NCBI GenBank assembly: GCA_002365595.1
Contig: DFAM01000016.1
Location: 173,547-237,546, forward strand
Length of the DNA: 64,000 nucleotides
Direction: 5' to 3'
Source of the DNA: Acinetobacter sp. UBA3106
GTDB taxonomy: Bacteria; Pseudomonadota; Gammaproteobacteria; Pseudomonadales; Moraxellaceae
Below are positions 9,081 through 17,604 of the stretch, piece by piece (position 1 is the first letter of the stretch; each line of letters begins with the position of its first letter). The notes beneath the pieces were generated by a model. That model had not been told where the DNA came from. It did not search any database and saw only the letters and a list, made by a program, of their open reading frames with translations. The translations under genes were made by a program, and so were the position numbers.

Positions 9081-9201
9081 GTTGCTAAAACGTGTGAATT
9101 TAATCAAAAATTCAAAATTGCTCAATTTAAGCCATTAAAATAATGATCTTATAACTCGGTTAACAACACGCGAGTTTTATCATACAAGGATAAATCGAGC
9201 T

Positions 9202-9558
9202 ATGAAAACAATCAGAACAATGTTGATTAGCACTGCACTTTTAGCTTGTACTTCCCTTTTCGCCAACCCAAACATTAATGCCCCTTCAGAAGTAAAAGCA
9301 AAAAACAGTGACCGAAATACTGCAGAAAAAGTGGATAATGTTAAAAAAGGTATGAATAAAACTCGAACTGCGAGTGAAAACTCTCGAGAAAATACCGAAA
9401 ATTTTGCTCCTAATAATGAACAATCAGTCAAGGATGGCCACGGTTCACATCCAAGCAATATGGATATTAACGGTAAAACTCATGCAGAGCTGGGCACTTA
9501 TTCAGGACGAATAACTTCAGGATTGACTGTCGAAATACTCAATAAGGATGACGAGTAA
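9202..9558 (+). CDS. Small secreted or periplasmic protein, unknown
   Basis: A 118-residue protein with a typical Sec signal peptide (MKTIRTMLISTALLACTSLFA, probable cleavage after LFA). The mature protein is short, hydrophilic and rich in Asn, Lys and Glu, with few hydrophobic residues, so it may be largely disordered. AAGGATAA lies about 11 bases before the ATG. The neighbouring gene at 9768 has the same layout (signal peptide, EKVD motif, charged mature part) and a shared upstream module, so the two may be distant paralogues. Confidence 0.6.
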   Translation: MKTIRTMLISTALLACTSLFANPNINAPSEVKAKNSDRNTAEKVDNVKKGMNKTRTASENSRENTENFAPNNEQSVKDGHGSHPSNMDINGKTHAELGTYSGRITSGLTVEILNKDDE

Positions 9559-9579
9559 ATTCGTATCTCACATATCGTG

Positions 9580-9606
9580 AAAAAGCTCATCTCGATGGGC
9601 TTTTTT
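9580..9606 (+). terminator. Rho-independent terminator
   Basis: AAAAAGCTCAT pairs with ATGGGCTTTTTT (one G-T pair) around the tetraloop CTCG. It ends the first secreted-protein gene. Confidence 0.85.
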
Positions 9607-9662
9607 CTCGCCTAATGATTTACGGATTCATCTCAAGTGTTATGAATCTGTATGAATTTAGC

Positions 9663-9691
9663 CACATTTCACGTTTTCTTCTTAATTCGCT
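9663..9691 (+). promoter_or_regulatory. Shared upstream module, copy 2
   Basis: CACATTTC and TTAATTCGCT with the same 19-base offset as copy 1 (9052-9080). It lies 77 bases before the ATG of the second secreted-protein gene. Confidence 0.45.
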
Positions 9692-9767
9692 CTTAGAATA
9701 AAATCAAACAGATCATATTGAAATAAATTGAAGCCCGCGCTAAAACAAAACAGGAATAAAACTCACA

Positions 9768-10199
9768 ATGAAAATGATGAAAACGGTATTAATAACCAGT
9801 GCAATCTTGATGTCTACTCCGCTTTGGGCTCAAACCAGCACAGCCATTCCTTCCAGTACTGCCAGCTTAAATCAATCGACAACTTACGGCGATAATCCAA
9901 ATATCTTTACAGTGCTCGGTCATAAAGCCCAGCAAAAGGTTCAGAACACGGTAGAAAAGGTGGATACCGCTGCGCAAAAAGGCATTGCCAAAGTTAAACC
10001 GAAAGTCGAAAATGCCTGGGAAGGAACCAAAGATTTTGCCACTGAAAAATCTGCCATCGCCAAAGAAAAGTCGCAACACGCAGCAGCCACGGTCAATCAG
10101 AAATTAAATGAAACCAAAGATAATATTATTGGCAGTCCAAATGATCAACCCGCACCGATTATTTCTTATCCCTTAAGTGAGTCTTCAACCAATAATTAA
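9768..10199 (+). CDS. Secreted or periplasmic Lys/Ala-rich protein, unknown
   Basis: A 143-residue protein with a signal peptide (MKMMKTVLITSAILMSTPLWA, probable cleavage after LWA). The middle (about 55-115) is a run of amphipathic helix-like segments (QKVQNTVEKVDTAAQKG, VENAWEGTKDFATEKS), similar in flavour to stress-induced apolipoprotein-like or LEA-like helices. No enzyme motif is seen. AGGAATAA lies before the ATG. It probably belongs with the gene at 9202. Confidence 0.65.
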   Translation: MKMMKTVLITSAILMSTPLWAQTSTAIPSSTASLNQSTTYGDNPNIFTVLGHKAQQKVQNTVEKVDTAAQKGIAKVKPKVENAWEGTKDFATEKSAIAKEKSQHAAATVNQKLNETKDNIIGSPNDQPAPIISYPLSESSTNN

Positions 10200-10309
10200 T
10201 TGGCAGTTACCTAGCCCTGTTACTTAAATACATGCGGCGCAGGCTACAACAGAACCCAAGTGATTAACCAATATAAGACCCGCTTAGAAAGCAGGCTAGT
10301 CCTAAACAT

Positions 10310-10335
10310 GAAGCCTCTTGCAGAGAGGCTTCTTT
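10310..10335 (+). terminator. Rho-independent terminator
   Basis: A 9-bp stem GAAGCCTCT with AGAGGCTTC and a 5-base loop, followed by TTT. It lies between the convergent secreted-protein and dehydrogenase genes. Confidence 0.7.
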
Positions 10336-10348
10336 ACGTGAAGAAAGA

Positions 10349-11302
10349 CTAATTGACTTGTCGAATCGGTTGTCCCGCTTGAAAGGCCAGCACATTCTGC
10401 TGCATTTGCTGCAAAATCCGTTGCCGTGCATCTACACTGCCCCATGCGCTATGCGGGGTAATAAGCAGGTTGGGAATATCCTCTGCCAGCAGTACATTGC
10501 CCGCTTTAGGTGGTTCAACACTCAGTACATCGGTTGCAGCGCCTGCAATTTTGCCCTGGCGTAAAGCATCAGCCAACGCTGCTTCATTGACGATTCCACC
10601 TCGTGCACAGTTAATTAAAAATGCGCTCGGCTTCATGGCATCGAAGGCTTGGGCATCAATTAAATCACGGGTATCTTCAATTAAGGGACAATGCAAAGTT
10701 AAAAAATCGACTTGCGGCAGTAGTTCGGCAAAAGCTATGCGACTTGCATCAGCAGGACGGTTCGGCAAGGATGCAACCAGAACCTCCATGCCAAAAGCTT
10801 CGGCCAGTTTTGCCACAGCCTGACCCAATTCACCATAACCGACTATACCCAGCGTTTTGCCTGACAGCTCAATAATGGGAAAATCCAGCAAACAGAATTG
10901 CGAAGCCTTATTCCACTCGCCTTGCTTCACAGCACGGTCGTATTTGAGTAAGGAGGTTGCTAAAGCCAGCATTAAACTTAAGGTATGCTGCGCTACCGCC
11001 GCAGTGCCATAACCCTGACAGTTACAGACTACAATGCCTTGTTTACGTGCCTGAACAAGGTCAATATTATTTGTACCGGTTGCGGAAATTAAAATCAGTT
11101 TTAAATGTGGACATTGCTGAAGCGTTTCAGCATCGACCAGCACCTTATTGCTGATAATGACCTCTGCCTCTCGTACACGCTCCAGTAGCTGCGCCTGGCT
11201 AGTCGCTGGGAAAAGTAACAGCTCATCAAACACGTCTTGCAGTGCACCAAAATCCAGATCATGTTGATCTAGCGATTCATAATCTAAAAATACCGCTTTC
11301 AT
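10349..11302 (-). CDS. D-2-hydroxyacid dehydrogenase (glycerate dehydrogenase-like)
   Basis: A 317-residue NAD(P)-dependent oxidoreductase of the D-isomer-specific family. The Rossmann motif is GIVGYGELG, and the catalytic Arg/Glu/His set is visible in INCARGGIVNE, in SVEPP and in LITPHSAW. It probably reduces hydroxypyruvate or glyoxylate, or oxidises glycerate, so it could be HprA, but the substrate is not certain. The longer open frame would add 17 residues. The start at 11302 is preferred because AGGGAAAG sits just upstream and MKAVFLDY begins the fold. It stands alone. Confidence 0.88.
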   Translation of the reverse strand: MKAVFLDYESLDQHDLDFGALQDVFDELLLFPATSQAQLLERVREAEVIISNKVLVDAETLQQCPHLKLILISATGTNNIDLVQARKQGIVVCNCQGYGTAAVAQHTLSLMLALATSLLKYDRAVKQGEWNKASQFCLLDFPIIELSGKTLGIVGYGELGQAVAKLAEAFGMEVLVASLPNRPADASRIAFAELLPQVDFLTLHCPLIEDTRDLIDAQAFDAMKPSAFLINCARGGIVNEAALADALRQGKIAGAATDVLSVEPPKAGNVLLAEDIPNLLITPHSAWGSVDARQRILQQMQQNVLAFQAGQPIRQVN

Positions 11303-11403
11303 GCTGCTTTCCCTGACTGTGTAATGATGAATTGAAAAATGATACCCAGCCATTAAAAGCCAGTTTTATATTCTTTTTCAATCAAATTTAGCCACTAAAA
11401 ATG

Positions 11404-11429
11404 TAAAAACCCACTATTTAGTGGGTTTG
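11404..11429 (-). terminator. Terminator overlapping the stop of the small membrane protein gene
   Basis: On the minus strand AAACCCACTA pairs with TAGTGGGTTT around AA, followed by TTAC. The stop codon of the gene lies inside the hairpin. Confidence 0.75.
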
Positions 11430-11611
11430 TTGATATGCAGTTGAATAGACCTGCGAATTTCATAAAACACATAGATTGCCAGGACAAAAACCAGAAGCAA
11501 TCCCCCGCCCATAATCATGTAAGTCGAATCCGGACTCTGGGCAAATGTTAAAGTAGATACTGTGCTAGACAGCAGGGTTAAAAGTACAGCCGGTAGAAAA
11601 TCCAGTTTCAT
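11414..11611 (-). CDS. Small exported membrane protein, unknown
   Basis: A 65-residue protein that starts with a signal-peptide-like segment (MKLDFLPAVLLTLLSSTVSTLTFA) and has a single transmembrane helix (about 35-52, GGGLLLVFVLAIYVFY), then a basic tail. A GTG start three codons upstream is possible, but the AGGTG ribosome site fits the ATG at 11611. No family is recognised. It is probably an inner-membrane protein with a cytoplasmic C-terminus. Confidence 0.6.
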   Translation of the reverse strand: MKLDFLPAVLLTLLSSTVSTLTFAQSPDSTYMIMGGGLLLVFVLAIYVFYEIRRSIQLHINKPTK

Positions 11612-11754
11612 CCTTAGCACCTGTTATTTGTTTATTATGTGATTTTGGGCAAATTGAACTTGCCTTATATTTCTATCTTAGACCGATTTAAGGATAAAGC
11701 AAGTGAGCAAAATGAAAACACATCCCTGTGCATGCTCAACCCTGAGCAAGTCTG

Positions 11755-13089
11755 CTAAAGTACAGATACCTGTTCAGGTTGGGTCATAAACTGCGCCGTT
11801 TCCGGAGTATCTTCCACAAACTGATGGCTGCCATATTCGTTATTGCTCAAGTTTAAATGCTTATAACTGAGCAGATAAAAATTACTGTATTTTTTAATCA
11901 CCAGTGGATGCATACCGACTGTTAAAGCGTCCTGTTCCTTGAACAGCTTCATCACTTGCCGGTCATTCATGGCCACCACAAAACGCTCATCATTCATTGA
12001 AATCTGTACCAATCCACTGCCTTTGGCAAAAATTGGAATCAGAAATTTATGATTCAGGGCAATGGCACTGGCCGCATAACTTTCAATCTTCTGGCTAATC
12101 ACATTAAATACCAGTCCATGACCAAAACAGTCCAGTAACTGGCTACGGTTTTCCTGCGGTAAATTGACCTGTATGCCCAGTTTCAGTAAATCTTGATGAC
12201 TGACCTGTTTGTTACGCAGCAATTCCCTGAGTAAATTGTGCTTTAACTTGGCATCAAAAAACTGGCTGTCCAGCTGCAAATCATTATTCACCAGAATCGA
12301 ACCCAAGGCATTGCGATGTCGGGGCAGCAGGTTTTCAATGACTTTGCGATAATAAAACTTGCTGTTCTTTTTTACCTGACGGATTTTGCGATAAAAATAG
12401 CTGGCATCGAACTTATGCAGCAAGAAGTCATGCAGCAATTCTGAACTGGCCAGTACCGCAATGGCATCGTGCCCGGTAAAAGGCAGATTCAGGGTCTGAA
12501 TTTCTGGCAGTACCTGTTCAAGTTTTAAATAATGCGCACGGTCTTCCGCACAATAAGGGTCATAGACCACAATATACTCGCGTTCAGCCGCAACATCCTG
12601 TGGCAGAATGCGCATATTGGCATTATGTTCAGGATGGAAGAACATGTTATAACGCAGGTCTTCGACATCTTCAGGATCGATGGAATACTGAGGCACTAAT
12701 GCGACCACACGCTGTAAATCCAGCAGGTTGGAATATTTGATGACCGCATATCCGCCCATTGAACCGCCATAACCAATCCGGGTCTTGAACGGCGCAATCA
12801 GTTCCTGAATCTGGGCAAACATCTCGCGCATCGAACTTTCAGGGAACCAGGATTTCTGCTTGGGCATGATGCCAATCACATTAAAGTTATATTTATGCAG
12901 TGATTTTTCCGCATTAATCGACAGCCCTTTGGCCCGGGTAATTAAATCGCCAAAAGAAAAAATCAGTTCATCCGATGAGCCTTTGAGAAAGATTGCACGA
13001 ATTTGTTCGTCTTCAAAAATAATGTGTTTATCCATTTCCACACCGAAGCAAATCGGCCCTATATCAGAATCAATACTACAAATAGACAC
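11755..13089 (-). CDS. Alpha/beta-hydrolase-like protein, unknown
   Basis: A 444-residue protein. The N-terminal half looks like an alpha/beta hydrolase: a nucleophile elbow GYGGSMGGY with Ser110, a candidate acid in VVYDPYCAEDR (Asp177 or Asp183) and His207 in FTGHDAI. The C-terminal half (about 230-444) is not recognised and has no signal peptide or membrane helices. Similar hydrolase-like domains are found near surface-polysaccharide genes in other bacteria, but no such genes are here. The start shown is GTG. ATG at 13035 (MDKHIIFEDE) with GTGGAA upstream is an equally good start. Confidence 0.6.
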   Translation of the reverse strand: MSICSIDSDIGPICFGVEMDKHIIFEDEQIRAIFLKGSSDELIFSFGDLITRAKGLSINAEKSLHKYNFNVIGIMPKQKSWFPESSMREMFAQIQELIAPFKTRIGYGGSMGGYAVIKYSNLLDLQRVVALVPQYSIDPEDVEDLRYNMFFHPEHNANMRILPQDVAAEREYIVVYDPYCAEDRAHYLKLEQVLPEIQTLNLPFTGHDAIAVLASSELLHDFLLHKFDASYFYRKIRQVKKNSKFYYRKVIENLLPRHRNALGSILVNNDLQLDSQFFDAKLKHNLLRELLRNKQVSHQDLLKLGIQVNLPQENRSQLLDCFGHGLVFNVISQKIESYAASAIALNHKFLIPIFAKGSGLVQISMNDERFVVAMNDRQVMKLFKEQDALTVGMHPLVIKKYSNFYLLSYKHLNLSNNEYGSHQFVEDTPETAQFMTQPEQVSVL

Positions 13090-13155
13090 CTTGCCTATTT
13101 ACGAAAAGCGACTATGTTATTTTATAGATGCCAAGAAGATTAAAAAGCGCAAAAT

Positions 13156-13938
13156 ATGACACAATCACTTCATCCTGCTGCTCAAAAAGGCTTCAGCTCT
13201 GCTGCTGAACTTTATCAACAAGTTCGCCCGAGTTATCCACAAGACATCGTCAGTTGGCTACGTGATCAGCTCCAACTGGGTGAACAGTCGCAGGTGATTG
13301 ATCTGGGTTCAGGTACTGGCAAATTCTTACCTTACTTAAAACAACTGACTTCACACATCATTGCCATTGAACCCATTCAGGCTATGCTGGCACAGTTACA
13401 ACAGGCCTATCCTGACATTGAAACGTTACAGGCGTCCAGTGAATATCTTCCTTTACCCGCCCATAGTATAGATGCTGTGCTGTGTGCACAATCCTTTCAC
13501 TGGTTTGCCAATCTTGAAACGCTCAAGCAAATTCATCAAGTCTTGAAACCCTCAGGGCATCTGGCCTTAATCTGGAATCAGCGTGATGTTCAGGTGGACT
13601 GGATCAAAGCGCTGGCTGACCGTATTCAGCCTTTGGAAGGCAATACCCCGCGTTATCATAGCGGTGAATGGAAAAAGGTCTTTGAACAGCAAGCGCTGTT
13701 TCAATTAGAACAGACCCAAACCTTTCAGCAGCAGCATGTTGGCACTGTGGAGCAGGTCGTCTCTAAACGCTTGCTCTCCACCAGTTTTATCGCTGCAATG
13801 TCAGAACAGGAACAGCAGCAGTTAAAAGCTGAATTTGAACAGATCGTTTTAAAGTACACAGGCAAGCATCCTCAAGATGAAATCGCATTTCCCTATGTAA
13901 CCTATGCCTATGACTTTAAAAAAATTGATCAGAAATAG
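13156..13938 (+). CDS. Class I SAM-dependent methyltransferase
   Basis: A 260-residue cytoplasmic methyltransferase of the Methyltransf_11 type. Motif I is VIDLGSGTGKF (about 48-58), the motif II acidic end is IAIEP, and motif IV is AVLCAQSFHWF. The HWF signature is shared with YcgJ-like and TAM-like small-molecule methyltransferases. The substrate is unknown. It starts 66 bases from the divergent hydrolase-like gene, and the lipoprotein gene follows 10 bases after its stop, so the two are probably co-transcribed. Confidence 0.8.
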   Translation: MTQSLHPAAQKGFSSAAELYQQVRPSYPQDIVSWLRDQLQLGEQSQVIDLGSGTGKFLPYLKQLTSHIIAIEPIQAMLAQLQQAYPDIETLQASSEYLPLPAHSIDAVLCAQSFHWFANLETLKQIHQVLKPSGHLALIWNQRDVQVDWIKALADRIQPLEGNTPRYHSGEWKKVFEQQALFQLEQTQTFQQQHVGTVEQVVSKRLLSTSFIAAMSEQEQQQLKAEFEQIVLKYTGKHPQDEIAFPYVTYAYDFKKIDQK

Positions 13939-13948
13939 AGGAACCATC

Positions 13949-14563
13949 ATGATACAACTTCAATTCAAACATTTTGGTTTACCCGTTTTACTGTGCTCAA
14001 GTGTACTGATGAGTGCCTGCGATCGTAAGCAAGATACGGTATCGCAAAGCGACAAGATTGAACTTGATGACAAGGTCATGCAAGAGCTGATTACCGAACC
14101 GGTAAAAAACTTCCCCCAAACCCCGGATGATCAGCATGATATTGCCTTACTGACCGACTTCGACAAGCGTTTCAACGAAATGAGTGACGAAATGGAAGAT
14201 GAACTGGTCAAAATGGAGGATCAAGGTTCACTCACTGATGAATTTGCACATAACCGTAAACGCGACAACATTTACTCGGCCTTAACCATGCTCAAAGAAC
14301 TGGATTTAAAAACCGAACAGGGACGCTATATTCAGGGTTTGATGGCAGAATACTGGCAGAATCAGGCCAAATTTTATGATGAAAATAAAGATGAAAAAGT
14401 AGAACCCATTAAAAATTCGGCGGACCAGGTTAAAGGTCTGGGCGAGTTTCTGCATGCCCAGGAACAGCTGGAACACTGGCAATCTCAATATCCGGACGGG
14501 AACAAAGCCGAAACAAAAAAAGCTGAAGCAGCTAAATCCGAAAGCACTCTATCTGGCTACTAA
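13949..14563 (+). CDS. Lipoprotein of unknown function
   Basis: A 204-residue protein with a lipoprotein signal ending LMSAC (Cys24). The mature part is strongly acidic and helical (DKRFNEMSDEMEDELVKMED), with a Lys/Glu/Ala-rich tail. No known domain is recognised. The longer frame would overlap the methyltransferase gene. AGAGGAACC selects the ATG at 13949. It is probably anchored in the outer membrane facing the periplasm. Confidence 0.7.
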   Translation: MIQLQFKHFGLPVLLCSSVLMSACDRKQDTVSQSDKIELDDKVMQELITEPVKNFPQTPDDQHDIALLTDFDKRFNEMSDEMEDELVKMEDQGSLTDEFAHNRKRDNIYSALTMLKELDLKTEQGRYIQGLMAEYWQNQAKFYDENKDEKVEPIKNSADQVKGLGEFLHAQEQLEHWQSQYPDGNKAETKKAEAAKSESTLSGY

Positions 14564-14572
14564 AATTTGGTA

Positions 14573-14871
14573 GATAAAAGGGATCATTTGATCACTACTG
14601 TCCCGTAGTTGAAATCTAGGTGTTAGATTCGCGAGTGTGGCATGGATGCCACACATTCCCCATCACGACAGGATGTTGTGTATGGGGAATAAAGACTTTT
14701 GCCTACTTTTGGTCTGTCAAAAGTAGGGTTCAGCCTACACAAAGTGACTTAAACACTTAAAGGAAAGACAAGGCTGTGAAAATATATCAAATACTTAAAA
14801 ATAAAAGGTCATCCTGTTGATTAAGTACTGAAATAAAATTCAAATTATGAGACAGCACTGATCCTTTTATC
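14573..14871. repeat. Palindrome-rich MITE-like intergenic element
   Basis: About 300 bases bounded by imperfect inverted ends: GATAAAAGGGATCA on the left, and GATAAAAGGATCA on the right read on the minus strand, both running on to a (G/C)T(A/G)CTGTC block. Inside are ACTAC/GTAGT (14595-14610), a perfect 20-base palindrome GTGTGGCAT-GG-ATGCCACAC (14635-14654), a long hairpin ATTCCCCAT..ATGGGGAAT (14655-14690) and CCTACTTTTG/CAAAAGTAGG (14702-14727). It has no coding capacity. It looks like a dispersed repeat or non-autonomous element that would fold strongly as RNA. It fills the gap after the lipoprotein gene. Confidence 0.6.
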
Positions 14872-14895
14872 TTTTAACCACAGGTTTCACCATGA

Positions 14896-15306
14896 CTAAG
14901 GCCGCTCGTCATGCTGTGGCAGGCTATCACAAATGCTATCCCACTCTGCCTTGGAAGCTACAAAAATATGTTGAGTCGGCCTTTGCTGCAATGGTGTATC
15001 CAGCGTCCCGATTCTCAAGCGATACAGATCAGGGGTTTCGGTTTTAATACTGATGATGGGCGAGCCACACTCACTACAGAAACAACGCTGGGTGGTTTCG
15101 GTGGACTGGAACTTTTTCAGTAAATGTTCCCCTTGCACAATGTGAAAATCGGCTTTTCGAATTGGGGCGTTGGTGGCAAAAGCACTGCCATTGGCTTTAC
15201 GGCAGCGCTGGCAATGGCACTGCACGATATCGCCAATTTCGCCCCGAATTTCATAGCGTAAACCGCCACACAAACAACTTCCTGTATATCGCTTTTGTTC
15301 AGACAT
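14896..15306 (-). CDS. GFA/CENP-V family zinc protein
   Basis: A 136-residue protein of the glutathione-dependent formaldehyde-activating (GFA) fold. The zinc-binding cysteines are in GSCLCGG (Cys11, Cys13), QCHCQRC and CFCSECG. Family members carry structural zinc, and some add formaldehyde to glutathione, but most have no tested function. The ribosome site is weak. No formaldehyde dehydrogenase gene is nearby. Confidence 0.85.
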   Translation of the reverse strand: MSEQKRYTGSCLCGGLRYEIRGEIGDIVQCHCQRCRKANGSAFATNAPIRKADFHIVQGEHLLKKFQSTETTQRCFCSECGSPIISIKTETPDLYRLRIGTLDTPLQQRPTQHIFVASKAEWDSICDSLPQHDERP

Positions 15307-15389
15307 AACTGCTGCATTTTTTATAAGGATTGAATCTGCAACTTAGCAGGTTTTAAATCGCAGTTCAAAACCTGCCTTATGACTCGCTA

Positions 15390-16592
15390 TTATTTTTGCG
15401 CAGCCAGATAGGCATGCACCCCCTCGCCCGCAGCACGACCTGTAGCAAAACATGCCGTTAACAAATAGCCACCCGTTGGCGCATCCCAGTCCAGCATTTC
15501 TCCACAACAGAACACATGCGGGTTGGACTTTAATTGTAATTGTTCCGATAAAACGTCACGTTTTACGCCACCGGCACAGCTAATCGCTTCTTCTATAGGA
15601 CGGAATCCGGTTAAAGTAACAGGCAGATGTTTGATCTGCTCGGCTAAAGCCAGTGCATCGTTCCATAAGTCTTTCGCAACCAGTTCACGTACCAGATTAG
15701 CTTTGGCTGCATCCAGCCCCGCCTTACGCCAGACATTACTTAGCGACTGCTTTTTACTGGGCTGTAATTTTTTCGCCAATTGCTCCATGCTTTGCTCAGG
15801 AAGCAAATCCAGATACAACTGCATGACCTGACCATTTTTTTGCTGCTGACGTAGTGCCCGTCCTTGCTTATAAACCAGACCACTTTCCAGACCGTAATGG
15901 GTAATCACAATATCACCCATGGTTTTGGCTTGGTCATCCACCCAGGCTTCCACACGTTTTAGAGGCTGGCCAAATACCGGTTGCATAAACCTGGACCAGG
16001 CACGTTCTACCCCGGCATTACTGGCTTGAAAGGCTTCAATGTCATGCGCAGGCAACCATTGCTGCCATGCACCATCGCTGCCCAGTTGCGACCAGGATAC
16101 CGCGCCACAGGCCATAATAATCGCATCAAAAACCTGTTGCTGGTCTTGCTGTGTGGTTAAATCTCGAATACACAGTTGCTGACCTTTTAAATTCAATACC
16201 TGATGGCGATAATGAAAGATCACCCCATGTTCAGCCAAACGTTTCAGCCAGGCACGCAGTAAAGGTGCAGCTTTCATTTCGACCGGAAACACCCGTCCTG
16301 ATGAACCAATATAGGACTCAATGCCCAAATCCTGCATCCATTGCTGAATCCAGTTGGCATCCCATTTTTTCACCCAAGGCGCCAGCCATTCTGCTTGATC
16401 GTAACGCTGAATAAACTGCTCGATTGGCTCGGCATGGGAAATATTCAGCCCGGTTTTACCCGCCATCAAAAACTTACGCGCAGCAGACGGTTTTTGTTCA
16501 TAGACATGAATTTGGTAATCATATTGGCTTAATAGCTCCGCAGCCATTAACCCGGCAGGACCGGCGCCAATAATCGCAACACGCTTTTTCAT
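15390..16592 (-). CDS. NAD(P)/FAD-dependent oxidoreductase (HI0933/YhiN-like, TIGR03862 type)
   Basis: A 400-residue flavoprotein. The FAD-binding motif is IIGAGPAGLMAAE at the N-terminus. The C-terminal block FRPIEEAISCAGGV and CCGEMLDWDAPTGGYLLTACFATGRAAGEG is typical of the HI0933/YhiN family, which includes the bile-acid reductase BaiN. The substrate here is unknown. It starts 7 bases after the TrmB-like gene, so the two form an operon. Confidence 0.87.
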   Translation of the reverse strand: MKKRVAIIGAGPAGLMAAELLSQYDYQIHVYEQKPSAARKFLMAGKTGLNISHAEPIEQFIQRYDQAEWLAPWVKKWDANWIQQWMQDLGIESYIGSSGRVFPVEMKAAPLLRAWLKRLAEHGVIFHYRHQVLNLKGQQLCIRDLTTQQDQQQVFDAIIMACGAVSWSQLGSDGAWQQWLPAHDIEAFQASNAGVERAWSRFMQPVFGQPLKRVEAWVDDQAKTMGDIVITHYGLESGLVYKQGRALRQQQKNGQVMQLYLDLLPEQSMEQLAKKLQPSKKQSLSNVWRKAGLDAAKANLVRELVAKDLWNDALALAEQIKHLPVTLTGFRPIEEAISCAGGVKRDVLSEQLQLKSNPHVFCCGEMLDWDAPTGGYLLTACFATGRAAGEGVHAYLAAQK

Positions 16593-16599
16593 AACCGGC

Positions 16600-17268
16600 T
16601 CATTCAGCGTTTTTCACATCAGCTTCTGATGCTACAGTCTGAACCGGATTTTGCCCTTGCAAAGGCATAAAGTCATCAAAACGTGTCGTATAGCCTTCAG
16701 GTTTAGAAATGATCAATTGCTGACACAATTCACCACGCTCCAGATACTTAATTTCAAAATGGGTCCGTGCCGATGCAGTTGGAATCACTTCTTTAATAAA
16801 AGGTAATTTCCAGACATTAATTAATTGTTGCTGGGCTTCTTCGATATATTCAGGAATATTGCTGGCCAACGTGACTGTACCACCGACCTGTAAACGTGAC
16901 AGTAAAAATTCAAAAAATGGCATGTTTAACCAGCGCTGCGCCGGGTTATGCGGTTCAGGATTCGGATAGAGTATAAAAAATTGCTCGACTTGAGCAGGCA
17001 ATAACGCATGCACAATCCAGGGCATGGCATCGGCATGAATCGCCTGTAAATTGCTTTGTCCTTCCAGGTCATGCTGTTTTTGCATGGCCAGATATTTTTC
17101 ACGTGTGCGCTCAATAGCGATCAATTTTTTTTCAGGATTTTGAGCTGAAAATAGCAAGGCATGTTTACCTTTGCCGGCACCAATTTCCACACAAACTGGA
17201 TCTGGGCTAATCATTTGAAAATCACGAGGCGCATGCATACGCTGTGCTTGAAATTGACGAATTGGCAT
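16600..17268 (-). CDS. TrmB-like SAM-dependent methyltransferase
   Basis: A 222-residue protein with SAM motif I VCVEIGAGKGKHAL and an acidic motif II (IAIERTREK). The segment FILYPNPEPHNPAQRW replaces the FPDPWPKKRHHKRR segment of true TrmB, the tRNA m7G46 methyltransferase. It is therefore a divergent paralogue. It may modify tRNA or another substrate. It is transcribed just before the flavoprotein gene, and yacG is divergent. Confidence 0.75.
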   Translation of the reverse strand: MPIRQFQAQRMHAPRDFQMISPDPVCVEIGAGKGKHALLFSAQNPEKKLIAIERTREKYLAMQKQHDLEGQSNLQAIHADAMPWIVHALLPAQVEQFFILYPNPEPHNPAQRWLNMPFFEFLLSRLQVGGTVTLASNIPEYIEEAQQQLINVWKLPFIKEVIPTASARTHFEIKYLERGELCQQLIISKPEGYTTRFDDFMPLQGQNPVQTVASEADVKNAE

Positions 17269-17358
17269 AATCAGATCAAACTAATAAAAATCCGCTCAAG
17301 TCTAGCAAGAGCGACTGTATTTGCCTAATTGAATCCATATTTTTATTCGGAGAATAAG

Positions 17359-17544
17359 ATGTCCCGTACTTTTCCGTGTCCACGCTGTGGCAAACCGACC
17401 ACTTGGGAAGGCAATGAATTTCGTCCTTTTTGTTCAGAACGTTGCAAAATGATTGATCTGGGCGCTTGGGCCAATGATGAATATAAACTGCCGACTCAAG
17501 ATTCACCACAGGCAGAAAATAGTGGCGAACAAGATGATTTTTAA
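17359..17544 (+). CDS. yacG: DNA gyrase inhibitor YacG
   Basis: A 61-residue zinc protein with FPCPRCGK and FCSERCKMIDLGAW, giving a Cys4 site (Cys7, Cys10, Cys25, Cys29). In E. coli YacG binds GyrB and blocks DNA binding. CGGAGAATAAG before the ATG at 17359 decides the start. The usual partners coaE and pilD are not adjacent here. Confidence 0.93.
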   Translation: MSRTFPCPRCGKPTTWEGNEFRPFCSERCKMIDLGAWANDEYKLPTQDSPQAENSGEQDDF

Positions 17545-17604
17545 TCTTTTGCTTGATCAGCCGTAAAAACTCATCCAAAGGTGGAGAAAATGCTTTAATC
17601 CACC

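Larger units (their letters stand above)
8830..9201. other. Intergenic region before the first small secreted protein
   Basis: About 370 AT-rich bases. The left part has a terminator-like hairpin. The right part has a 29-base module (9052-9080) repeated upstream of the second secreted-protein gene. No gene is seen. Confidence 0.6.

Noticed and set aside
15346..15375. GCAGGTTTT/AAAACCTGC hairpin between the flavoprotein and GFA genes
   Set aside because: There is no T run on the minus strand, so it was not called a terminator, though the stem is real.
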